From NCBI RefSeq assembly GCF_024623785.1, contig NZ_JANKBZ010000019.1, positions 62,001 to 126,000 of the forward strand: a DNA stretch of 64,000 nucleotides, given 5' to 3'. A model generated the notes under the pieces. It was not told where the DNA came from and made no database searches. It worked only from the letters and a program-made list of their open reading frames with translations. Position numbers and translations under genes: made by a program. The DNA is from Archangium lipolyticum. GTDB taxonomy: Bacteria > Myxococcota > Myxococcia > Myxococcales > Myxococcaceae. Below are positions 20,108 to 28,736 of this stretch, piece by piece (the first letter of the stretch is position 1; each line of letters starts with the position of its first letter).

Positions 20108-22042
20108 TCACCCTACCTCTTTCTTGGCCCGGCTCGAGCCCGGCTCTCCCCACTTCAGCTCCAGAGGCGTCCAGGCGAAGCCCTCGTCGTCCAGATTGTA
20201 ACGGTTGAGATCCGGCCGCATGCCCCATCCACGCACGAAGACGCGCGGCGCCCAGCCCAGCTCCCAGCGCCCCTGGTTCCAGCGCAGGGCTCCCCATGCA
20301 TAGCCATGCTGTTCGGAGGACTCACCGTGGCCCGCTCCCGCGACGAGGCGGACCGACTCGCGGGAGATGCCGAGGCTTCGCAGCGCACGGGCCCGGGCGA
20401 CGTGGACGTGCCCGCAGAGATGCAGATGAGGACCTCGCTCCATCATCCGCTCCAGGAGCAGATCCTCGGCATCCGGGTGCAGCCAGCCCGGTGGATGGTG
20501 GGTGAGCAGGAGCAGCAGATCCTCCTCCTTCACCTCCTGGAGCGCGCGGAGCTGCCGCTCGCCGATGATGAGCTTCCTCTCGGCGTCGTCCTTGTCGCTC
20601 ACCCAGACCGAGCACAGGCCGACGAACCACACCCGCCCGGGCAGCTCCGTGGTGGGGTCATGTTGCTCGCTCCAGTCGAGCAGCAGGTCGTCCGCGCCTC
20701 GCGGGTGGTTGGGAACGAGCTCCTCCAGGAAGCGGACATAGGCCCCGAGCTTGTCGCCCAGCAGCTTGCGGCTGCGCTCCCTGTGGAGGTGATCGTCGAT
20801 GGCTCCAGGCTTCCTGCGGATGGCCTCGTGAGCGCCTTGGACGTCGGGCTCCCCGGCCAGGGAGCGATCGACGTCGTGGTTGCCGGGCACCACGCGGAGC
20901 GCTGCGGTCGAGGTGCCGGCAGCCTCGACGAGCTTCTTCAGCCATTGAGCCGCCTGCTGGTACTGCTCGGGCTTCGCGCTGAAGGCGATGTCCCCCGTGA
21001 CGAAGAGGGTGTCCGGTATCCAAGGGAGATTCTTCTCCACGTCCTGGCGGATGGCCCCGATGACGACTTCCTGGTTGAAGCGGTGCTTCTGTTGTCTCTG
21101 CTGCTCCCCGGCACCGAAGTGGAGATCGGACAGATGCAGCCACGTGAGGGCGGGCTTCGGCCCGGAAGGTGCGCGGCGCACCACCGCCGGAGCAGCCCGC
21201 GAGACCCTCGGCTCCCAGGTGCTCCCGGGTCCCCAGACGCGGCCGAAGAGCGAGCCGTTGAACGAGGCCGGACTTCCAGCGACGAGACCGTACTGCCGGA
21301 GGGCCTCAAGGCTCGACCCCGTGCTGATCCGGGCGCCGTCCAGCAATTGCTGCATTCGTGGAGGGAGTGAGGCGTAGATGGCCTGGAAGGGGTCATCGAA
21401 ATCCTCGACGGAGTCGATGAAGCCCGCCAACTCCCCATCGGTGGGGGCGGATGGTGCCTCGGTGCCGGTGCTCGTGAGGAAGCGGCAGAGCCGCGCGACC
21501 AGATTGGGGAAACCGGCGGTCGCGCGGTGGAGGGCTTCCACCACGTCGTCCTCACAGGCAAGGGGCGCATGACTCCAGGCCCGCCGCACCATCCGCGCCG
21601 TTTCCTCGCGCCTCAGCGGATGGAGTGTCTCGATGCTCACATCTTCGAGAAGCCGCTGCAGCTCGACCGGCGCGTCTGGCCTCATCAAGATGGGCCAGGC
21701 GGCCATGACGAACGGACGATCCTTCAGCCGTTGGTGCAGCTCGCCGAGCGCCCTCGGGCTCCAATCCAGCAGGTGCTGCGCCTCGTCGAACACGAGCCAG
21801 CCCGTGGCCTTCTCCATCCGGGCGAAGGTGTCTTTGGATTCGCTGGACAGGTGGATGGGGCGAGGGCTGTCGAACCGGGGCCCCAGGCTTTCGATGACAC
21901 GGTGAAGCAGGCTCGTCTTGCCGATACGGCTGGGACCCACCACCACCACGCCGCGCTCCGACAGGCGGAGGATTCGCTGGGTGACGGCTGTATCCCGGCA
22001 GTCCTCGTCCTTGTCCACGGGACCATGGATGCACCAGCTCAT
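20108..22042 (-). CDS. ATPase-calcineurin-like phosphoesterase fusion, second gene of candidate conflict system
   Basis: A 644-residue protein. Residues 1-240 form a STAND/AAA-type ATPase: Walker A GPSRIGKTS (36-44), Walker B LVFDEAQ (about 84-89), then a helical region. Residues 298-560 form a metallophosphoesterase: D306 and H308 in SDLHFG, GD at 350-351, GNHD at 387-390, H515-H516 and GHVH at 544-547, so the dimetal site looks complete. The start overlaps the stop of the giant upstream gene (ATGA), so the two are almost certainly coupled. The ATPase resembles the C-terminal ATPase of the upstream protein. It could cleave nucleic acid, a nucleotide signal or a phosphoprotein; the substrate cannot be told. 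Confidence 0.85.
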   Translation of the reverse strand: MSWCIHGPVDKDEDCRDTAVTQRILRLSERGVVVVGPSRIGKTSLLHRVIESLGPRFDSPRPIHLSSESKDTFARMEKATGWLVFDEAQHLLDWSPRALGELHQRLKDRPFVMAAWPILMRPDAPVELQRLLEDVSIETLHPLRREETARMVRRAWSHAPLACEDDVVEALHRATAGFPNLVARLCRFLTSTGTEAPSAPTDGELAGFIDSVEDFDDPFQAIYASLPPRMQQLLDGARISTGSSLEALRQYGLVAGSPASFNGSLFGRVWGPGSTWEPRVSRAAPAVVRRAPSGPKPALTWLHLSDLHFGAGEQQRQQKHRFNQEVVIGAIRQDVEKNLPWIPDTLFVTGDIAFSAKPEQYQQAAQWLKKLVEAAGTSTAALRVVPGNHDVDRSLAGEPDVQGAHEAIRRKPGAIDDHLHRERSRKLLGDKLGAYVRFLEELVPNHPRGADDLLLDWSEQHDPTTELPGRVWFVGLCSVWVSDKDDAERKLIIGERQLRALQEVKEEDLLLLLTHHPPGWLHPDAEDLLLERMMERGPHLHLCGHVHVARARALRSLGISRESVRLVAGAGHGESSEQHGYAWGALRWNQGRWELGWAPRVFVRGWGMRPDLNRYNLDDEGFAWTPLELKWGEPGSSRAKKEVG

Positions 22043-25000
22043 GACAGAAACTCCTGGATCCACAGAAAGAAGGTGGGCTCCACGTCGAGGCGCTTCTTCG
22101 CCTTGTCCGCGAGCCCATGGGCTTCGAGCAGGCGGAGCGTTGGGGCGTCGAGCGCCTCGCGCTCCGTGGCGGGCAGTCCGGCCAGACGGCGCAGCACCTC
22201 ACGGACCTGCTCGGGCAGGCCCTCCCAGCGCCCGGGATAGCCATAGATGTCGATGACGTCATCGAACGCCTTCTCGCCGAAGGCCTGCTCGATGTCCGCT
22301 CCGTCGATGCGGAAGCGCCGCGACGCATGGCAGGCCTCGAGCGCATGACGGCAGAGGAGCTGCGCGATGAGAGGCCGTCCGCCCGACAACGCCGCGATCC
22401 GATCCACCGCCTCGTCCGTCACCGTGTACTCATCGCCCAGCGGCGTGCGCACCAGACGGACGAGCTCGGCACGGGTCATGGGACCGAGGCGGTACGGCAG
22501 GAAGATGTTCAGGAAGGGCGAGCCGGTGGGATCATGGGCCAGCTCGCGCATGGCGTGCGGTGGGCCGGCCACCAGGACGCGCAGCCCATCGCGCCGACGC
22601 GACTGGAAGAGGTTGCGCAGCTCGTGCCGCACGGAGTCGGAGCGGGTGAGGAGCTGGGCCTCGTCGATGAGCAGGGTGAAGCGCGCTCCGGGGCCTCGGG
22701 CCCGGGTCAGCTCCGTCAGGCGGGAGGTGATGGCCCGGTCGAGCACGTCATAGGGCTCGCCCTCCAGACGCTCGCCGGGAGCGATGAGCCCGGCCAGCCG
22801 GGTGGGCAGCGCCTCCAAGTTGGACATATGGCGCTGCAGGGAGACGACCTGGCAGCTCCCACTCAGGCGGTGCTCGAGCTGATTCAAGAGCGAGCTCTTG
22901 CCGATCCGCATGTCGCCGATGAGCGCGACGTACCCCTGCTCGAGATCGCGGAGGATGCGGGAGAGGTCCTCCTCGCGTCCGTAGAAGTCCCTCGGGTGAT
23001 CGATGGGAGGACCCACGATGTAGGGGTTCTCGGGAACGAAGGAGACCGTGAGCGTCTCGGTGTACTCGTGGCCGCTCTGGAGATGGGAGGTGAGGGCAAG
23101 CAGCCCCTCCCCGGGACCGGGGACCTCGAATTGGAGCTGGACGGTGGCGGTATGGGCTGCGTCCCCCTTCCGCTCGAGAGCCACGCGTGTGGCCGGGAGA
23201 CGCTGGGAACCCAGGTGGAGGACGGCGGAGAGCTCCACTCCCTGGGAAAGCCCGGTCCCTTCCAGGAAAAGGGAGAGGGGTGGCCGCTGTCCTCCCCTGA
23301 GCAGCCCGAGGGTCAGGGAGGAGAGAGGCAGGGAGAAGGAGGGCGCGGGCTGGGGAGGAGACGTAGCGGGCTGGAATCCACCCCGCAGACTCCGGCGGCG
23401 GACGAGGCCCTGGCGCTTGCGCTCGGTGAGGAGGGCGGAGTCACAGGCCTCGTAGCTGTCGAGCCCCAGTGCCTTCATGTCGACAGGCTTGCCCGCGAGT
23501 GCCTCGCGTACGAGCTCCGGGCGCTGGAAGAGGGGCCGCCAGAGCGCGGCGGACATGGCTCGAGGGCCCGAGACATAGTGGAGCAGGCGGGAGAGGTTGC
23601 CTTCGCCCACGAAGAAGGGCGTGCCGTCGACGAGCGCGACCCAGTCCTCCCGAGTGCTCGCCAGGACGGTGTTCTGGATTTCCGGGTGGGTGGACCACAC
23701 TCGCACCGTTCCATCGTCCGCGCCCGAGGCCAGCCGCGAGCCATCCGGCGCATGGGCCAACGTCCACACATGACCCACGTGTCCCTCCAGCCGGCGGAGC
23801 AGCTCCCCCGTGTGCGCATCCCATACCCGCACCGTTCCATCGTCCGCGCCCGAGACCAGCCGCGAACCATCCGGCGCATACGCCACCGTCAGGACACGGC
23901 CCTTGTGCCCCTCCAGCTGATGGAGCAGCTCCCCCGTGCGCGCGTCCCACACCCGCACCGTTCCACCCTCCGCGCCCGAAGCCATCCGCGAGCCGTCCGG
24001 CGCATACACCACCATCCACACACCGCCCTGGTGCCCGAGCTGGTGGCGCAGTTTCCCCGTGCGCGCGTCCCATACGCGTATCGTTCCATCGGCGGCGCCC
24101 GAGGCCAGCCGAGAGCCGTCTGGCGCATATGCCACCGTCCACACACCGTCCCTGTGTCCCTCCAGGCGGTGGAGCAGCTCCCCGCTGCGCGCGTCCCACA
24201 CCCACACCGCTCCATCGTTCGAGCCCGAGGCCAGCCGAGAGCCGTCCGGCGCATACGCCACCGTCCACACACTGCCCTCGGGTCCCTCCAGGCGGTGGAG
24301 CAGCTTCCCGTTGCGCGCGTCCCATACCCACACGGTTCCATCGTCCGCGCCCGAGGCCAGCCGAGAGCCGTCCGGCGCATACGTCACCATCAAGACACGG
24401 CCCTTTTGTCCCTCCAGGCGGTGGAGCAGCTTCCCGTTGCGCGCGTCCCACACCCGCACCGTTCCGTCATCCGCACCCGAGACCAGCCGAGAGCCGTCCG
24501 GCGCATACTCCACTGTCTCCACGGCGCCCTCGTGCCCCTCCAGCCGGTGGAGCAACTCCCCGCTGCGCGCATCCCATACCCGCACCGATCCATCGTCCAC
24601 GCCCGAGGCCAGCCGGGAGCCGTCCGGCGCATACGCCACCGTCCACACGTGGCCCTCGTGTCCCTCCAGGCGGTGAAGAAGCTCCCCGCTGTGCGCGTCC
24701 CACACCCGCACCCTTCCATCGTCCGCGCCCGAAGCCAGCCGCGAGCTGTCCGGCGCATACGCCACCGTGATGACCCAGTTCGAGTGTCCCTCCAGGCGGT
24801 GGAGCAGTTCCCCATTACGTGCGTCCCACACCCGCACCGTTCCATCCTCAGCGCCCGAAGCCAGTCGCGAGCCATCCGGCGCATAGGCCACCTTCCATAC
24901 ACCGACTTCGGGCCCCTCCAGCCAGTGGAGCAGTTCCCCACTGTGTGTGTCCCACACCCGTATCGTTCCATCGTTCGAGCCCGAGGCCAGCCGCGAGCTG

Positions 25001-28000
25001 TCCGGCGCATACGCCACCGTCCATACAGCTCCCGCGCGTTCGCCCAGTTGGTGGAGCAGCGTCCCCGTGCGCGCGTCCCACACCCGCACCGTTCCGTCGT
25101 CCGCGCCCGAGGCCAGCCGAGAGCCGTCTGGCGCATACGCCATCGCCCACACACAGCCCTCGTGTCCTTCCAGCTGGTGGAGCAACTCACCGCTGCGCGC
25201 ATCCCATACCCGAATCGTTCCATCGTTCGAGCCTGACGCCAGACGCGAGCTGTCCGGCGCATACGCCACGGTCCACACACGGCCTTCATGTCCTTCCAGC
25301 TGGTGGAGCAACTCACCGCTGCGCGCGTCCCACACCCGCACCGTTTCATCGTTCGAACCCGAGGCCAGACTCGTGCCGTCCGGTGCATACGCCACGGTCC
25401 TCACCAGGTCCGAGTGCCCTTCCAGCCGATGGAGCAGCTCACCGCTGCGCGCGTCCCACACCCGCACCGTTCCATCGTTCGAGCCCGAGGCCAGCCGAGA
25501 GCCATCTGGCGCATACGCCACCGTCCTGACCCGATCCGAGTGTCCCTCCAATCGGTGGAGCAGCTCACCGCTGCGCGCATCCCACACCCGCACCGTTCCA
25601 TCAGAAGCACCAGAGGCCAGACGCCTGCGATCCGGGGACCAGGCCAGATGGGCAACGGCACCGCCCCTGGTGTGAAGGACGGCACGGGGTGGCGATACAT
25701 CTCCTCCTCTCGCCCCGCTCCGTGCGGGCTCTACGTGGAGGTCGATCAATCCCTCGCGGTTCGCGGCACCCCACTTCACGTGCTCGATGGACGCATCCAC
25801 CATCGAGGCCCGGAAGAGGTCCGCCTCCACGAGGCTCGCATCATCCAGCACGGCTCCATCGAGAATGACGTGGTCGGCCCTGGCGCGGTCGAGCCGGGCT
25901 CCGCGGAGATCAGCCCAGGCCAGCCTGGCTCCCGAGAGCACCGCTCCCGAGAGCACCGCTCCCGGCAGGGAAATCCAGGGCAGATCGACATCCGCGAGCC
26001 GCGCTCCCTCCAGACGGATGCCAGCTGGAAGCTCGCTCTCGAGTGCCCGTTCCAGGGACTCCCCCTCGCCTTCGCGCTCCCGGGCAGCGAGGTAGAGCGC
26101 CAGCAGCGCGTTCTCGCTGACGCGTGGCTGATACCTCGTGGTGAGCAACAGGCGCAGCAGTGCCTTTCTCCGCTCCCATCCCTCCATTCCCGCCAGGAAC
26201 GCCACGACTTCCGGCGTCAGCCGTGGCAGCGCGAGGGCGTCCTCCCGCCCCTCATCGAGCCGCGCGGAGATGTCGGCCGCCAGGAAGTACTCGAGGAAGG
26301 ATCTGTGCGCGAATCGGAAACGTCCCTCCTGCTCGTCATGGGCGAGGAACACGGCCGTGCGGACCTCGAGCTCGGCCTCGTCGATGGACGCAAACCGCTC
26401 GCCACGCATCTCCTCGAGCACGATTCGCGCCACCTCGTTGCGCGTGGTGCTCGCCGCCCCGGAGTCGAAGAGCTTTCGTGCCAAGCTGCGCGCGAAGGCC
26501 AGCCGGTACTCGTGGATGACGAGACGTTCTTCCCGGCTCCCCAGCCAGTCCTCCGCGGCCAGCTCGTAGAGCTTCGCCGCGCTCATCTCCCGGCTCGACA
26601 GCCGCTCCTGGCTCTTCACGATGAGGTCGAGCAGCACCGGGCGCTTGGAGAGGCTCGTCAGGTCGTGGGTGCTCCGGATGCTCTCCATCACGCGAGCCCT
26701 CTCCTCGACCGAGGGGGTCCGCCGTCCCACGAACTCGATGACCTCGGAGCGGTCCAGGTCCTCCAACTCGACGACCGCCCAGGAAGACGGGCCGCCTGGC
26801 TTCTCCGCCATGACTCGGGCGGGGTCGGGGAAGAGAGTCTTGCGGGAGGTGAGCACCGCGCGCGCGTACCCTCCGGAGAACGCTCCCAGCAAGGTCCCGA
26901 TGGCCCCCTCGAGCTGATGGGGGGCGAGTTGCATCTCATCCAGCCCGTCGAAAAGGGGGACTATCAAGTTCAGGTCGGCGGCCAGCCGGAATGCTTCCCC
27001 CGACAGTCCCGGGACGTGCTTCGTCACGAGGGCGTCCAGCCCCAGGGGCATCCCCACCAACGGCAGGAGCAGGGGCGCCGGAGCCTGCAGGGGCTCCTCC
27101 AAGAACGCCTTGGCCATCAGGGCGGCCTGGCGTTTGAGATGCGTGGACTTGCCTGTTCCGAAGTCCCCCAGGATGAGGACACGCCCGTGTTTGTCCAGTG
27201 CTTGAGTGATGGCTTCTGGCACCGGGAGCACTTTGCCCGTCTCCCGGAGCCGGGCACGAGTCGCCACGAAGCGGTGCTCGTCTACCTCGCTCCACGCGGT
27301 GAGGCACTGTTGCGCGTGTGCGCGGAGTGGGTCACGCACCAGCGGCACCAGCGTCTCACGTAGTCCCAGGATCTCCACGCCATGGATGAGCGGAGAATCC
27401 GGAGTCTTCTGGCCATACACACGAACGGAGCCGCCGTAGGCGCTGAGCTTGCTGGCCAATCCGATGAGCAGAGCGCGAGAGGAGGAGAGCAGCACATCCT
27501 CGTGGAAGCTGAGAGCGAAGCCTCCTTCGCTGGGTAGCGAAAGAACGGTGCCGAGGACAACGCGAAGTTCCTCTCCCTTTTCGGCTCGTTGCCCCAACCA
27601 GACGGTGGTGCCGGGAACGTCCATGCAACGCAGGAGCCGGAGTATAAGCAGCGGCCCCCCAGTCAAACGGGCGTGAATGGACTCGCGAGGAAGCTCGGTC
27701 GATGCAGTGAAACCCTCCGCCTCGATGATACCGAGTGCCTCGGTGAGCGTGAGGGGCCGGGTGGAACCGGAAACGCCTGGTCCACGTGCCGCAGGTGGGA
27801 GGGCCAGTTGCCGCAGCATGTCCACCACGGCGGTGTGCCGCCCGTCGGGGTTGTCGTAGGGGAGGAGGCGCACGCCGGAGGACTCCAGCCGCTTGCGCCG
27901 GTGAGGCGTCACGGAGTCGGCGGGGACGAGCGCGAAGTGGCGGGGAGGCTGCGCTCCGGCGAAGGCGCGGATCCGGCCCAGGTGCAGGTCGAAGTCGTCA

Positions 28001-28635
28001 TCGGTCAGGCCGTAGCCCACGAAGAGGAGGGGCACGGCGTGGAAGAGGGCGGTGAAGGCGCCGTGCAGGTTCGGGTCGGCGAAGATGGCGCGGTCGTAGT
28101 CCTCGCGGGTGAAGACCCAGCTGGAGCGGTCGAGCAGGGTACCGTGCAGCTTGAGGATGAATTCCCTGCGCTGGGCGATGTCGCCCGTGGCGCGAGGCAG
28201 CGTGGGCCAGCGGCCGGCGAAGGCGCGCTCGAGCAGGTGGTCGATGTTGGTGGTGAGGACGGCGCGCAGGCGGGGCGCGAGCGCCGCGATGGCCCGGGTC
28301 ACCTCCGGCTCTTCGGTGAGCTTGTCGTCGAGGTGCCGCTCGATGACGGTGCCGAACTCGGAGGCGCCGAGGCAGTCCTTGAGCGCCGAGAGCGCGTCGA
28401 TGTACTGGCGCGCGGCGGTTAGCTCGGCGATCTCCTGGAGCGCCGCCGTATCGGCCTTGCGAGCCCGGGCACGCTCCGAGAGCAGCTCCACCAGCCGCTT
28501 CCAACCGGGCAGGCCGGCGGCGGCGGAGATCCCCGCGCCCGCGAAGATGATCAGATTGCCGGACTCGTAGGCTTCCCGGAGCTCGGTGAAGGCAGGATCC
28601 AGGGACGCGGGGGGGCTGGGGGGTGATTCCTTCAC
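22039..28635 (-). CDS. SIR2-STAND(NACHT)-pentapeptide-WD40-ATPase giant protein, first gene of candidate conflict system
   Basis: A 2198-residue protein with at least five modules. Residues about 12-285 are a SIR2 domain with GAGIS (33-37), TTN-x-D (N130, D132) and the catalytic-type H164 in KLHG, so NAD cleavage is plausible. A STAND/NACHT NTPase follows, with Walker A GDFGTGKST (490-498) and Walker B LIVPLFDGLDE (about 558-568), then a helical arm. Residues about 880-950 are pentapeptide repeats. Residues about 985-1650 are 16 nearly identical WD40 repeats. After a linker, residues about 1870-2198 are a second ATPase (Walker A GDMRIGKSS at 1907-1915; Walker B LLIDEAQ). The GTG start at 28635 gives a complete SIR2 domain. 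SIR2-STAND proteins are known antiphage effectors; two NTPase modules and the phosphoesterase partner are unusual. Confidence 0.9.
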   Translation of the reverse strand: MKESPPSPPASLDPAFTELREAYESGNLIIFAGAGISAAAGLPGWKRLVELLSERARARKADTAALQEIAELTAARQYIDALSALKDCLGASEFGTVIERHLDDKLTEEPEVTRAIAALAPRLRAVLTTNIDHLLERAFAGRWPTLPRATGDIAQRREFILKLHGTLLDRSSWVFTREDYDRAIFADPNLHGAFTALFHAVPLLFVGYGLTDDDFDLHLGRIRAFAGAQPPRHFALVPADSVTPHRRKRLESSGVRLLPYDNPDGRHTAVVDMLRQLALPPAARGPGVSGSTRPLTLTEALGIIEAEGFTASTELPRESIHARLTGGPLLILRLLRCMDVPGTTVWLGQRAEKGEELRVVLGTVLSLPSEGGFALSFHEDVLLSSSRALLIGLASKLSAYGGSVRVYGQKTPDSPLIHGVEILGLRETLVPLVRDPLRAHAQQCLTAWSEVDEHRFVATRARLRETGKVLPVPEAITQALDKHGRVLILGDFGTGKSTHLKRQAALMAKAFLEEPLQAPAPLLLPLVGMPLGLDALVTKHVPGLSGEAFRLAADLNLIVPLFDGLDEMQLAPHQLEGAIGTLLGAFSGGYARAVLTSRKTLFPDPARVMAEKPGGPSSWAVVELEDLDRSEVIEFVGRRTPSVEERARVMESIRSTHDLTSLSKRPVLLDLIVKSQERLSSREMSAAKLYELAAEDWLGSREERLVIHEYRLAFARSLARKLFDSGAASTTRNEVARIVLEEMRGERFASIDEAELEVRTAVFLAHDEQEGRFRFAHRSFLEYFLAADISARLDEGREDALALPRLTPEVVAFLAGMEGWERRKALLRLLLTTRYQPRVSENALLALYLAAREREGEGESLERALESELPAGIRLEGARLADVDLPWISLPGAVLSGAVLSGARLAWADLRGARLDRARADHVILDGAVLDDASLVEADLFRASMVDASIEHVKWGAANREGLIDLHVEPARSGARGGDVSPPRAVLHTRGGAVAHLAWSPDRRRLASGASDGTVRVWDARSGELLHRLEGHSDRVRTVAYAPDGSRLASGSNDGTVRVWDARSGELLHRLEGHSDLVRTVAYAPDGTSLASGSNDETVRVWDARSGELLHQLEGHEGRVWTVAYAPDSSRLASGSNDGTIRVWDARSGELLHQLEGHEGCVWAMAYAPDGSRLASGADDGTVRVWDARTGTLLHQLGERAGAVWTVAYAPDSSRLASGSNDGTIRVWDTHSGELLHWLEGPEVGVWKVAYAPDGSRLASGAEDGTVRVWDARNGELLHRLEGHSNWVITVAYAPDSSRLASGADDGRVRVWDAHSGELLHRLEGHEGHVWTVAYAPDGSRLASGVDDGSVRVWDARSGELLHRLEGHEGAVETVEYAPDGSRLVSGADDGTVRVWDARNGKLLHRLEGQKGRVLMVTYAPDGSRLASGADDGTVWVWDARNGKLLHRLEGPEGSVWTVAYAPDGSRLASGSNDGAVWVWDARSGELLHRLEGHRDGVWTVAYAPDGSRLASGAADGTIRVWDARTGKLRHQLGHQGGVWMVVYAPDGSRMASGAEGGTVRVWDARTGELLHQLEGHKGRVLTVAYAPDGSRLVSGADDGTVRVWDAHTGELLRRLEGHVGHVWTLAHAPDGSRLASGADDGTVRVWSTHPEIQNTVLASTREDWVALVDGTPFFVGEGNLSRLLHYVSGPRAMSAALWRPLFQRPELVREALAGKPVDMKALGLDSYEACDSALLTERKRQGLVRRRSLRGGFQPATSPPQPAPSFSLPLSSLTLGLLRGGQRPPLSLFLEGTGLSQGVELSAVLHLGSQRLPATRVALERKGDAAHTATVQLQFEVPGPGEGLLALTSHLQSGHEYTETLTVSFVPENPYIVGPPIDHPRDFYGREEDLSRILRDLEQGYVALIGDMRIGKSSLLNQLEHRLSGSCQVVSLQRHMSNLEALPTRLAGLIAPGERLEGEPYDVLDRAITSRLTELTRARGPGARFTLLIDEAQLLTRSDSVRHELRNLFQSRRRDGLRVLVAGPPHAMRELAHDPTGSPFLNIFLPYRLGPMTRAELVRLVRTPLGDEYTVTDEAVDRIAALSGGRPLIAQLLCRHALEACHASRRFRIDGADIEQAFGEKAFDDVIDIYGYPGRWEGLPEQVREVLRRLAGLPATEREALDAPTLRLLEAHGLADKAKKRLDVEPTFFLWIQEFLS
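23690..25640 (-). repeat. Coding tandem repeat: 16 WD40 units, period about 126 bp
   Basis: Within the giant gene the same 42-codon unit (D-G-S-R-L-A-S-G-x-x-D-G-T-V-R-V-W-D-A-R-x-G-E-L-L-H) is repeated 16 times with very few changes, even at the DNA level. One unit lacks a codon, and the last (ending VWST) diverges. The units were probably multiplied recently by recombination. Confidence 0.9.
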
Positions 28636-28736
28636 GGGCCTGCCAGCATAGGTCAGCGCCCGTGAACGAGGCGAGTACCCCGCCCCTATGTCGGATCAAC
28701 TCACGCTGTCGTCTCCCTACACCGGATGTCGCAGCG

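Noticed and set aside
22117-25236. A 1039-codon open frame antisense to the STAND-WD40 gene
   Set aside because: It only mirrors the WD40 repeats (a P-H-R-S-I-V-R-A-R pattern) and has no recognisable domain.
23690-25640. A regularly spaced repeat array that could suggest a CRISPR locus
   Set aside because: The period is 126 bp with no short unique spacers and every unit encodes a WD40 blade.
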